This document shows positions 11,001 to 18,308 of a stretch of DNA of 37,443 bases, piece by piece. The notes under the pieces are model-generated. The model saw only the letters and a list, made by a program, of their open reading frames with translations. It ran no database searches and was not told the origin of the DNA. The position numbers and the translations under genes were made by a program. How positions within the stretch are numbered: position 1 is the stretch's first letter; each line of letters starts with the position of its first letter. Origin of the DNA: a bacterium (GTDB taxonomy: Bacteria > Patescibacteriota > Patescibacteriia > JACQRZ01); the NCBI GenBank assembly GCA_023246095.1, contig JAHFJA010000009.1, positions 1 through 37,443 of the forward strand, read 5' to 3'.

Positions 11001-12584
11001 TTCTTTATAAATATTACGAGAACCGTTATCAGTAAAACTGTTGTTATGAATAGCCCAAGTAGTCACATCCACTGATGTCCCTTTAATAATATAAAGACCA
11101 TAAATTGAGTTAGACTCAATGGAATTATTCTGTGCCGTAAGGTTGGTGATTGTTCCCTTGGTTTTTATACCATACCGATTCCCAGAAATGATATTATCCG
11201 ACACAGTAAGATCAGATACACCAGTATTGACGTTTACACCCGCTTTTCCGCCACCTCCGCCACCTGTCGCACCAGTAATGGTCATTCCGGAAATTGTTAC
11301 GTTGTTTGCACTTACGTCAAATCCATGTGACGCAAATGGAGCCGTCACCATTACAGTTGAACTGTTCTCTCCCTGGATTGTGAGGGATTTATTTATGCCT
11401 ACATTACCCGTATACGATCCGGAGGCCACATGAACAGTTCCACCCACAGGCACCGCAGCAACGCCTTCTGCTATTGTGTTAAATGGATGAGCTTGCGTCC
11501 CATCTTCTGCGTCCAAATTATCATCATCTACATACACGTTAGTATCTAAATCAAATTGAGTGAAGTGCGCCGCACCAAAGGAAAGTTCACCGCCGTTTGG
11601 ACCGCCTGGCGTGTATGTAACATCTGCGATAATACCGGTGCCGTCAATAGTCTCACTGGCATCATTTTTTACAATAATATTTGGCTGATTGACAAACCCT
11701 AACGCGTCCAGTCCGTACATATAGATTTTAGCGCCCGTAGCATTCATAGCATCAGCTGTCGCTGAATCAAATTTTATATGACCCCCAGACATCTCCATTT
11801 TTTCACCAAGCTCCTGTAAGACAGCTACTGTATTCTGATCACTTAAATTTAAAGTTTCCTCAAAGACGATTTTTCCAACAGGAGTCTCTCCAATTATTTT
11901 TTCAAAATACAATGCTCCTGCACCTTCCGTTGCAGGAGTTGCCGATGGATTATCTTGCTCGCCAATATTGGAATATATACTAGCATCTGCCAATAATGAA
12001 TCCACGCTAGTTAACAACGGTGCCTTACCGGGCTGACCCGCATCATTGAACCACCCTTTTGACGGAGAACCCGTCGTTGAATAATTCAACGGGTTACCAT
12101 AGTCTGAAATGAAGCCAGAGTTATCTAATTCCGGAGCAGTTGAATGTGGGACAAATCCCCCTGGATCAACAGAGCCATAACTGACAGCGTGAATTGAACT
12201 TTCACTTCCATCTTTTAAGGTAACCATATCGCCCCCATCATTAGCATGGTTGGAAAGCGCATAAAAAACTAAAATTCCATTTGCAGGCAATGTCCCAGAA
12301 AGAGCGATTGAGTCACTTGTTACTGCTCTATCAATCGACCAGCCCGAAAGATCAATGTTATTTCCTGTCGTATTTAATAATTCATACCACTCTTGACCTT
12401 CAGAAGGATTAGTAAAAAATTCATTAATCAAAACATCTCCTACACCAGTACCAATTGCTTGCACCTTTACTATTTTTGGATACACAAAAAACAGTCCAAT
12501 TGATGCGACCACACAGAACGTGACCCCCACAAAGACTGAAAAAAGTTTTTTAGCTATCTTGTTGTCGACGTTAAAAGCATTCAT
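8061..12584 (-). CDS. Giant surface protein: signal/TM, lamin-tail domain, parallel beta-helix repeats, Ig-like region, C-terminal tandem module
   Basis: 1507 aa. LTD-like: GVGDVLINEFFTNPSEGQEWYELLNTTGNNIDLSGW. Beta-helix: repeated N..I..N..G...., e.g. VTISGMTITGATGG, LTVSDNIISGNRYGIKTKG, ITVENNTITNAGNG. Ig-like: KAISSFTIPGEVGVTTINHTDHTVSLVVPFGTNVTALVPTITF. C-terminus: AVYYCGKDGKRYGFPNEKTYKTWY...VYAVSRGGILRPLEDE. Confidence 0.9.
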   Translation of the reverse strand: MNAFNVDNKIAKKLFSVFVGVTFCVVASIGLFFVYPKIVKVQAIGTGVGDVLINEFFTNPSEGQEWYELLNTTGNNIDLSGWSIDRAVTSDSIALSGTLPANGILVFYALSNHANDGGDMVTLKDGSESSIHAVSYGSVDPGGFVPHSTAPELDNSGFISDYGNPLNYSTTGSPSKGWFNDAGQPGKAPLLTSVDSLLADASIYSNIGEQDNPSATPATEGAGALYFEKIIGETPVGKIVFEETLNLSDQNTVAVLQELGEKMEMSGGHIKFDSATADAMNATGAKIYMYGLDALGFVNQPNIIVKNDASETIDGTGIIADVTYTPGGPNGGELSFGAAHFTQFDLDTNVYVDDDNLDAEDGTQAHPFNTIAEGVAAVPVGGTVHVASGSYTGNVGINKSLTIQGENSSTVMVTAPFASHGFDVSANNVTISGMTITGATGGGGGGKAGVNVNTGVSDLTVSDNIISGNRYGIKTKGTITNLTAQNNSIESNSIYGLYIIKGTSVDVTTWAIHNNSFTDNGSRNIYKEGIGTLNAENNWWGTDIKADIYSSLSFVSSAGIDIVPFYTDASRTTLSDLTYTFTVCAEVCDYTDIQSAINAADYESSATSTSNIIDVLAGNYSGPINVTKPVSLRGPNADISPISGTRGEEAILDGALPLINLTTDRVSNVTVEGFKLIGTTWSAVPGVIYSNKLNAHNVTIRSNIFSGSEGRSIFTTQGEEGEYRDNWLITDNIFENIDPTTNPFQAAMMIHSIQNSNITNNQISNTSYGGIQIGHSAATTISGNHVTDVPRSGIQVAYSSGITVENNTITNAGNGEEMTDVRGFGAHTDDLTENGGITLYNADQTNITITGNTITGSYNGIAIRNDGGSNAPLGSEISVNENSITGSIHYAVENLAGTPETPVLLNAEHNYWGSSFPDFGTLISGDVDYSPWWVTASGPDVVLSSSKAISSFTIPGEVGVTTINHTDHTVSLVVPFGTNVTALVPTITFVGGAVSPASGVAHDFTVSSTYTVTATDNTTQNYTVTVTILSNTQAAPDSSGDVTLDASTPNALITDPDQAVDIAIGSGTTSPKIDVSGLITAGTGVLPQITVTSANANNATVAIPAATTVTSADPSWDGIIAAPTITTVTLPDTSGETKTLSTAVEVGFTGAKLSFDKAVRLLLPGQAGKKAGYVRTGISFTEITSVCTSDSQATGNALAVDGDCKIDVGADLVIWTKHFTTFASYSQTTNAASSGSSSGGGLPPGALTQPIAPAGGYKIIINDGASSVSNRNVVLKFTVGSDIAFMAISNQSDLNGAARETYVSSKNWTLTAMQGVKTVYVKFFTSGGQPTATVSNTIVLLADSSTPAMNVYSPSEATASIPDIDTDKSIQVNSQSLCTAGSLIKTSVSPAVYYCGKDGKRYGFPNEKTYKTWYKDFSGVNTISETKMSSIQIGNNVTYRPGVKMVKIKTSPTVYAVSRGGILRPLEDENVAKALYGNNWNSMVDDVHNAFFDNYSIGESITLKMLQ

Positions 12585-12590
12585 ATGAGA

Positions 12591-12615
12591 TATACTTTAA
12601 TATACTTAAAGTATA
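12591..12615. promoter_or_regulatory. Inverted repeat directly upstream of the giant surface-protein gene
   Basis: TATACTTTA-atatact-TAAAGTATA: 9-bp perfect arms, 7-nt spacer, ending 7 bp from the ATG at 12584. Confidence 0.55.
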
Positions 12616-12696
12616 TCATCTGGGGTGATATTTTTTTAGAGATACCGAAGCAATAAAACTGAATTATAGGTATAGTTATTGTCAGTGATTAAATAA

Positions 12697-12730
12697 AATT
12701 AACTTTCTTTTGAGTAAAAGAAAGTTAATT
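12697..12730. terminator. Strong A/T-rich hairpin (possible terminator)
   Basis: AATTAACTTTCTTTT-gagt-AAAAGAAAGTTAATT: 15-bp perfect stem, 4-nt loop, T-rich on the minus-strand exit side. Confidence 0.6.
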
Positions 12731-12897
12731 AATAATTCATTTTTATACATAAACAATATTAACATTCGAGACCACTTTAGAAATTGTTATACACAGTAAT
12801 CACAAAAAAAATTGCTTACCGTGCACTTACTTGTCTCTGTTATAAGATCTCCCAGGACACCTCTCTCTTAGATAATTTTTTACCAATTAAAATGATA

Positions 12898-13266
12898 CTA
12901 AGCTTTTTTAAACCTGGTTTTTTGCCAGCCAACAAATATAGGAAGTATAAATGTCAGTAGATAATAGATGTAGACATCTAATTTATAGTATCCATCAGCC
13001 GGTTTAAACACCTTAACAAGGAAAAAATAATCACAAACAATCGCTATCGCGGTCCATGCAAAAGAGAGAAGTACATAGTACTTGAACGACTCATTTTTTA
13101 TTTTTTTAAACAAAACAAACATTGTAATAACTATTCCAAGTGGCATAATGATCCAACCCAACAAAGAAGTAGGCACCACGGAAAACAGAATGATACCGAG
13201 AATATAACCGACTAGCCAAAGTATAAATCCCCATCCAAACGTATCACTAAGTAGTTTTCTTTTCAT
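12898..13266 (-). CDS. Four-TM hypothetical membrane protein
   Basis: 122 aa with several hydrophobic segments (WGFILWLVGYILGIILFSVV; LLGWIIMPLGIVITMFVLF); no recognised family. Confidence 0.6.
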   Translation of the reverse strand: MKRKLLSDTFGWGFILWLVGYILGIILFSVVPTSLLGWIIMPLGIVITMFVLFKKIKNESFKYYVLLSFAWTAIAIVCDYFFLVKVFKPADGYYKLDVYIYYLLTFILPIFVGWQKTRFKKA

Positions 13267-13335
13267 ATGTATAAATATTAATGTGTCTGATTAAATTATA
13301 TCAGACGTATTCATTCTACCAAGATGCCTATAAAA

Positions 13336-13367
13336 AGAGAGCTAGGATTGCTAGCTCTCAATTTTTC
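13336..13367 (-). terminator. Terminator downstream of the HEAR-repeat gene
   Basis: Minus strand GAGAGCTAG-caatc-CTAGCTCTC-TTTTTATA. Confidence 0.8.
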
Positions 13368-13404
13368 CTAACTATTATTTGTGAATTTTTTGGTACACGA
13401 TTAT

Positions 13405-15366
13405 TCAAATATTTTGACCGTCTTCTTGTTCAGTGTCGTCATCCAGATCTTCCTCACTATCCCACTCATCTTCGCCGCCATCATCTTCAAACTTTTCGCC
13501 AAACAAATCGAAATACACTTCCTCACCCCAAAGGACTTCGTTCAGTGGTTTGTTATACGCTGATAACGCCTTTTTGATGTACTTATAGCAGAACTCTCGA
13601 AGACCTGTTTTGGGTGGCTTTTCTGGTAACACTTTACACATTACTACAAACGCTTCACTTGATAGGTCACTTCTCTCGTATGTCCTACCTTTATACGCCG
13701 AGAAAAATACTTTATCAGCAATCTGCTCCAAATACGACTTATTACATTTATATAATATCCCTATCGTACGTGAATTTTTTATCATTTCTTTGCTTATCTT
13801 ACCAGACAAGGAGTATACGAGCCCCGCTTTGTTTACCGCCGATTCAATCGATCCAAAATATTTCTGCGCAGCTGCAGCGAAATTGCGATCGTTACTCACG
13901 CCCGTAACAATACCTTCGGGGAATTTTTCCTTCAAATAGTTCAGTACCTCCTCACCATCTTTCCAATCTGTTCTTTGGATAAATGGTTTTGGGTCTATGT
14001 CACATTGTTTAAGAAACTCTTCCCATGAATGGAAACGCCTTACTGCTGCTCGATAGTATTTTGAGTACCTTATATTACTAGCCAAACTGGCAGGAGATAA
14101 ATCGATACCTAATCCATGCCACCGTTTTACCATCGCTACAAGTTCTTCTTTTGCATACTTCTTTGTCTTCTGGCGTACCTCTGCTGGTTTAAGTCCTGCC
14201 TCCATCAAAGCCTCATCCCAGCCACCATCAAATTTCACATTTGCCTGGTGATACAATTTTGCCACTTCAGAATTTGCATTGTTTACAATCGCTGTACAGT
14301 GAACATCACATCCGTCCGCTTTCAATGTTTTAATCATCTCAATAATCTCTTTTTTATTCGGCATCTTTTGAGTTTTGCAAATATCTTTATAGCTAAGCCC
14401 TGCAGCCTCAACAGCTTTCTGCCAACTGCCTACATAACGTATTGCAGCATGAGATAGACTACTGCTAATACTACCCGCGTTCAACGATTCACCATTTTTG
14501 TGCATCTGAGCTATAGTAAGGATCACCTTATCTTTATCCCAACTGGCTGTCCGATGCCGGTAGAGATTATAATCTATGCCGGCAGTGTTTACTGCTTCCT
14601 CCCAACCACCAGAAAATCTGTGATTAGCAGCCCATACTACTCTTTTCTCTCTCTTTGTCTCATTGTGAAGTATATGAGATTCGTTAAGATTACAGCCCTT
14701 AATGTGAAGGTTAATAATAGCCAATACAATACTTTCTTCAGTCCACGAGTTCATCTTCTTTATAATTCCCGCCGTCTTAATTCCTGCATATTTTAAAGCC
14801 TCCTCATAGGAACTGAAATTGGAGCAAATCCCCTTCCAAAAACCCGAACTATTCTCACGAATATCTACCGCTTTAAGACTTTCATTATCTGCCAATCTCT
14901 TCAATAAGAGTTTCTTCACTTTTTCTTTGGTGTAATTATTTTGCCGAATAATGGCTTGCACTGGGAGACCTGCGGCTTCAAGCGCCTCTTCCCAAAATAA
15001 TCGTCCTTTAAAAAATTTCTGTGCTTTCCAATAATAGCTTTCACCTCTACCAGCTTTACTTTGAGCTGTTGAACTCAAATCGATACCAGCCCCATAAGCC
15101 GCCTTTAAAGAAATGAGAAAATCTGTTTTTGGTTGTTCAAGGCTCATTGCTTTAAAATCAGCCGAGGTTTTTCCCAACACCTTCATCAGTGCATCATCCC
15201 AGTCTTTGAAATAGCGCCTGCAATAGCGTATGGTAAATCGATATTTTGTATCCTCAATTTTGGACCCTCTCATGTCGAGACCCTCGCTATATGCATCTCT
15301 AATCCCTTGAACCAGCTCAGCTTTCTTACGCTCGTCCCTTTGTGTTCTTTTACTTTCTTTTATCAC
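13405..15366 (-). CDS. HEAR-like (homing-endonuclease-associated-repeat-like) protein with about 8 tandem ~60-aa repeats and a sigma-70 region-2-like C-terminus
   Basis: 653 aa, GTG start. Repeated pattern: helix, then G.dl....., then W.eAl..aGi....i (e.g. FSGGWEEAVNTAGIDYNLYRH, YVGSWQKAVEAAGLSYKDICKT, FDGGWDEALMEAGLKPAEVRQK). C-terminus: SYLEQIADKVFFSAYKGRTYERSDLSSEAFVVMCKVLPEKPPKTGLREFCYKYIKKALSAYNK. Confidence 0.75.
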   Translation of the reverse strand: MIKESKRTQRDERKKAELVQGIRDAYSEGLDMRGSKIEDTKYRFTIRYCRRYFKDWDDALMKVLGKTSADFKAMSLEQPKTDFLISLKAAYGAGIDLSSTAQSKAGRGESYYWKAQKFFKGRLFWEEALEAAGLPVQAIIRQNNYTKEKVKKLLLKRLADNESLKAVDIRENSSGFWKGICSNFSSYEEALKYAGIKTAGIIKKMNSWTEESIVLAIINLHIKGCNLNESHILHNETKREKRVVWAANHRFSGGWEEAVNTAGIDYNLYRHRTASWDKDKVILTIAQMHKNGESLNAGSISSSLSHAAIRYVGSWQKAVEAAGLSYKDICKTQKMPNKKEIIEMIKTLKADGCDVHCTAIVNNANSEVAKLYHQANVKFDGGWDEALMEAGLKPAEVRQKTKKYAKEELVAMVKRWHGLGIDLSPASLASNIRYSKYYRAAVRRFHSWEEFLKQCDIDPKPFIQRTDWKDGEEVLNYLKEKFPEGIVTGVSNDRNFAAAAQKYFGSIESAVNKAGLVYSLSGKISKEMIKNSRTIGILYKCNKSYLEQIADKVFFSAYKGRTYERSDLSSEAFVVMCKVLPEKPPKTGLREFCYKYIKKALSAYNKPLNEVLWGEEVYFDLFGEKFEDDGGEDEWDSEEDLDDDTEQEDGQNI

Positions 15367-15414
15367 TCTGTCATTTCCCTTTATAAAATTTCAAATAACA
15401 TTTCTTGCGATTGC

Positions 15415-15442
15415 ATTCTAACCCAATTTTGCAAAATGTCAA
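15415..15442 (-). promoter_or_regulatory. Candidate sigma70 promoter for the HEAR-repeat gene (TTGACA-16-TAGAAT)
   Basis: Minus strand TTGACA-TTTTGCAAAATTGGGT-TAGAAT; the spacer contains the palindrome TTTTGCAAAA. Confidence 0.65.
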
Positions 15443-15462
15443 GAGCATTATCGGGGCATATT

Positions 15463-15495
15463 AAAAAAACATATTGTACATTTACAATATGTTTT
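15463..15495 (-). terminator. Terminator downstream of the cytidine deaminase-like gene
   Basis: Minus strand AAAACATATTGTA-aatg-TACAATATGTTTTTTT. Confidence 0.8.
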
Positions 15496-15505
15496 CTGGC
15501 TATAT

Positions 15506-16213
15506 TTACTCCTTTTTCAGAGGCCAAGGATACAGCATCATTTCAGTAATATGTACCATGTCTACGACAGAAATCCGGTTATGATTCTCACGTAAGGATA
15601 CTATTAGTATATCCTCATTTGTTCGTAAGTGACTTTCCCAAAGCAGTTGCTTACAAAGACCACATGGGTAGATCGGATCTGTAGCATCATCATTGCTAAT
15701 GATAGCGATTATACGAATTCCGTATTCCCCATGAGAAGCGGCGTGGGAAAGGCATGCATGTTCGGCATGCAGTGTCAGTGAATGGGTATCTGAATGATAT
15801 GACCCTGCGGAATATATCTTTCCCTTTGTGGTCAACACTGCGGCCCCCACACGGTAATCATCAGGCTTGTTATGTACTGTTAATGCATGTCTCATCCCCT
15901 CCAAGGCAGCATGAGATAATTCAATACTTTTTGTTGCGTTAAATAAACGTAAAGAACTAAAAACTTTTGAATCCAAATCCTCAAGACGTAGATAAAGTGG
16001 AGCATCTCTCATTTCGTCATTCTCGAATGGCACAATATATCGACACTCTTCTGATTTTGGAAAGCGATAAAACGCAAACGGCTTACCTATTGTTACCTCT
16101 TCACCTGTCTTGAGGATTCTATCTTCAACCGGCCTCAATTCGAGTTCCCCAAAAGGTAACTTTTCGATTGAATACAATCGTGAATCACCAACCAACCTTG
16201 CTCTTGTCATCAA
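15506..16213 (-). CDS. Cytidine deaminase-like protein with ~90-aa N-terminal extension
   Basis: 235 aa; zinc motifs LTLHAEHACLSHA and YPCGLCKQLLWES; substrate region DDYRVGAAVLTTKGKIYSAGSY. Confidence 0.85.
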   Translation of the reverse strand: MMTRARLVGDSRLYSIEKLPFGELELRPVEDRILKTGEEVTIGKPFAFYRFPKSEECRYIVPFENDEMRDAPLYLRLEDLDSKVFSSLRLFNATKSIELSHAALEGMRHALTVHNKPDDYRVGAAVLTTKGKIYSAGSYHSDTHSLTLHAEHACLSHAASHGEYGIRIIAIISNDDATDPIYPCGLCKQLLWESHLRTNEDILIVSLRENHNRISVVDMVHITEMMLYPWPLKKE

Positions 16214-16258
16214 TAAAAACCTCCGTACTATACAAAAAATTATAAATGAATAGCTTTA

Positions 16259-16287
16259 TCTATACGGTAGTACGATAAAATAGTCAA
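16259..16287 (-). promoter_or_regulatory. Candidate sigma70 promoter for the cytidine deaminase-like gene (TTGACT-17-TATAGA)
   Basis: Minus strand TTGACT-ATTTTATCGTACTACCG-TATAGA. Confidence 0.65.
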
Positions 16288-16365
16288 GATAGCTTATTTA
16301 CTAACTACCAACGGCAACGCTGGCAAAAAAATCTTTGAGTTGTTGTGCAGATATGATCCGTTCTT

Positions 16366-16503
16366 CTAGATCAGAGATCCAGACAATACTAACTTATCGC
16401 AATAAAATATATCTGATTGCTTAATCATAGTGTCGCCGCTTTCAATCCCTTCAACAGCAAGACAAATTGGGCACTTATAGTTACGGGGTGCATGATTGTA
16501 CAT
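16366..16503 (-). pseudogene. Truncated HIT-family gene remnant
   Basis: 45-aa reading frame MYNHAPRNYKCPICLAVEGIESGDTMIKQSDIFYCDKLVLSGSLI*, matching the N-terminal pattern of HIT proteins (CP.C....G). The HxHxH motif region is absent. A further ORF-like stretch ISDLEERIISAQQLKDFFASVAVGS* follows in another frame. Confidence 0.6.
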
Positions 16504-16520
16504 AAAAATATGAAAAAATC

Positions 16521-17108
16521 TTATAATTCATTGACCACCTTAGCAAAACTATCAAAGTCTTTGTAAAGATGAGTCTCTAAACCAAACTCATGGGCGGTCT
16601 CAATATTTTCAGAGTCGTTATCACAAAATAAAACCTCTCCTTTTGGGACGCTAAGGTGTTTATAAAACGATTCAAAAAACTTTATACTATTTTTTGTATA
16701 TCCTATTTCTGCCGAAACAAAAATATCGTCGAACAAAGATCGAAAATCTCGCTGGTCTCTTAAAAACTCAACACGATATTTTTCTTGATTGGTCGTCAAG
16801 TAGCAAAGTACTCCTGTCTCCCGAAGACTACGAATATAACCGACCATTTGCATATCAACTTCGCTACAAATATTGAACCAATATGCTGTTAATTCTTCTA
16901 CTGTGCCCTTCCACCCCCATATCTCAATAACCTTAGAAAGCTCTTCTTTCAGATCAGCCTTTCCCACTTTGCATTGCTGGAATGGGCTTGCAAAAAATGC
17001 TTCCATGACAGCCCACGGAATATTATAATCTTTTTGAATCTCCTGACTAAAACGCTTTGGGACAAGCACCATCCCATCAGCGTCAAAACATATGGCTTTG
17101 TATTTCAT
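16521..17108 (-). CDS. HAD-superfamily hydrolase
   Basis: 195 aa; CFDADGM motif I, YLTTNQ motif II, GEVLFCDNDSENIETAHEFGLETHLY motif IV. Confidence 0.85.
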   Translation of the reverse strand: MKYKAICFDADGMVLVPKRFSQEIQKDYNIPWAVMEAFFASPFQQCKVGKADLKEELSKVIEIWGWKGTVEELTAYWFNICSEVDMQMVGYIRSLRETGVLCYLTTNQEKYRVEFLRDQRDFRSLFDDIFVSAEIGYTKNSIKFFESFYKHLSVPKGEVLFCDNDSENIETAHEFGLETHLYKDFDSFAKVVNEL

Positions 17109-17141
17109 ATTCTCATATTAGCAAATAACAACCCAAAATAA

Positions 17142-17168
17142 AGAGACAGTAATTGAAACTGTCTCCTT
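17142..17168 (-). terminator. Terminator downstream of the toroid-protein gene
   Basis: GGAGACAGTTtcaattACTGTCTCTTTATTTT on the minus strand. Confidence 0.7.
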
Positions 17169-17194
17169 TAAGAGAAAATTATTGCACGATCAAT

Positions 17195-18016
17195 TTAGCA
17201 AGCTAATTGATACAAAAGCGGGCTACCATACCAAATATTAAATCGTTTACCATGATGAAACATGAGACCGGGATCGTGTTTTGGTAAATTATCCTCAATA
17301 CCAAGTAATGCTTTCTCGAAAGGTGTAACGGAGATGTTTCCATTGATGATCGCAGATACGACATCCTCACCAAACGTCTCTATTGTACTACCCAAAGATG
17401 ACTGTAGTATCGGAAAATCTTTTAAGAGTTGCCTTCCAAAAAATACTGCTAACGGCGGCGTATAATACAACGTCATCCGAAAAAAATTTTCAAGGTTGAG
17501 GACGTCTATGATAAATTTTTCCAATCGAACTCTAACAACAGAATCGGTTTCGAGTAGACAATGCAATCTCAATACATTCAAAGCGGTTGTTGGATCCCAA
17601 TGATTATTTCTCCCATTACCTTTTGAATACGGATCCTTTATCCATACCCCTGTTCCTAAATCGGAGGTATTCTGAATCAACAACTTTCTCAACGGTTCCA
17701 GTTGGTTTACCGACAGACGCCCATTTCGAACTAATACATACACTGCCATCGCTGTATCCTCCCAGTCGGGCGGATAAAAAGCATTAAAGTGCCAAACAGG
17801 AAAACCTTCAATCTCGTGGATATATCTTTTACTCAAAATATATCCAAGCGCTCGATCAATCGATTGAGATAGAGATCTATCTCTCATTTGAGTTAGGTAA
17901 ACAACCATTATTGTTGTCGCCAAAGAATCGACGATCTTCGTCTTCTTTTCACCTATGTTCACCATTAGAGTAGGCCACTGGCCTGATGGAAGTTGATTTA
18001 ATAGTTCAAACTTCAT
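17195..18016 (-). CDS. Alpha/alpha-toroid (prenyltransferase/terpene-cyclase-like fold) protein, function unknown
   Basis: 273 aa; WHFNAFYPPDWEDTAMAVYVLVRNGRL, GVWIKDPYSKGNGRNNHWDPTTALNVLRLHCLLE resemble squalene-cyclase/prenyltransferase helical repeats. Confidence 0.5.
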   Translation of the reverse strand: MKFELLNQLPSGQWPTLMVNIGEKKTKIVDSLATTIMVVYLTQMRDRSLSQSIDRALGYILSKRYIHEIEGFPVWHFNAFYPPDWEDTAMAVYVLVRNGRLSVNQLEPLRKLLIQNTSDLGTGVWIKDPYSKGNGRNNHWDPTTALNVLRLHCLLETDSVVRVRLEKFIIDVLNLENFFRMTLYYTPPLAVFFGRQLLKDFPILQSSLGSTIETFGEDVVSAIINGNISVTPFEKALLGIEDNLPKHDPGLMFHHGKRFNIWYGSPLLYQLAC

Positions 18017-18263
18017 CTGTTCCCCCTTTCAAGGTACTACTATACGTTTCCGAGATTAGCAGGATTTGCACGAATGTCAATTCTTGCGTTTTGAATTACT
18101 TTCTGATCAATTCGGATCCAAAGTGCAACCTCCCTAAAAACCGAAAAACGCGATCATTATCAAAATTGCTTTTTTTGGAACGAGAGAAAAATCTCATCCC
18201 AGAAGCGCGAATGGTGGAAGCAGTTCCGGACATTTTTCTATTATTCTTCAGTAAACACAAAAT

Positions 18264-18308
18264 AAAAACCAGACTACTATTTTATTAATTAGTAATCTGG
18301 TTTTTTTA
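18264..18308 (-). terminator. Terminator downstream of the 520-aa gene
   Basis: Minus strand AAACCAGATTACT...AGTAGTCTGGTTTTTATTTT. Confidence 0.8.

Noticed and set aside
8482-11433. Plus-strand ORFs (8482..8715, 8722..8907, 8904..9104, 9079..9414, 10053..10241, 11119..11433)
   Set aside because: Antisense to the 1507-aa surface protein; low-complexity V/T/P-rich translations, no SD or family signal.
13281-14796. Plus-strand ORFs across the HEAR-repeat gene
   Set aside because: Antisense, Cys/Phe/Leu-rich translations without motifs; the minus-strand 653-aa ORF has periodic conserved repeats.
13405-15366. Periodic repeats considered as a CRISPR or DNA tandem repeat
   Set aside because: Periodicity is only at the protein level; nucleotide sequences of the units are diverged.
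17986-18288. 100-aa plus-strand ORF and a 45-aa minus ORF (18096..18233) in the gap upstream of the toroid gene
   Set aside because: No SD, no recognisable family; overlaps the likely promoter and the terminator of neighbouring genes. Probably intergenic.
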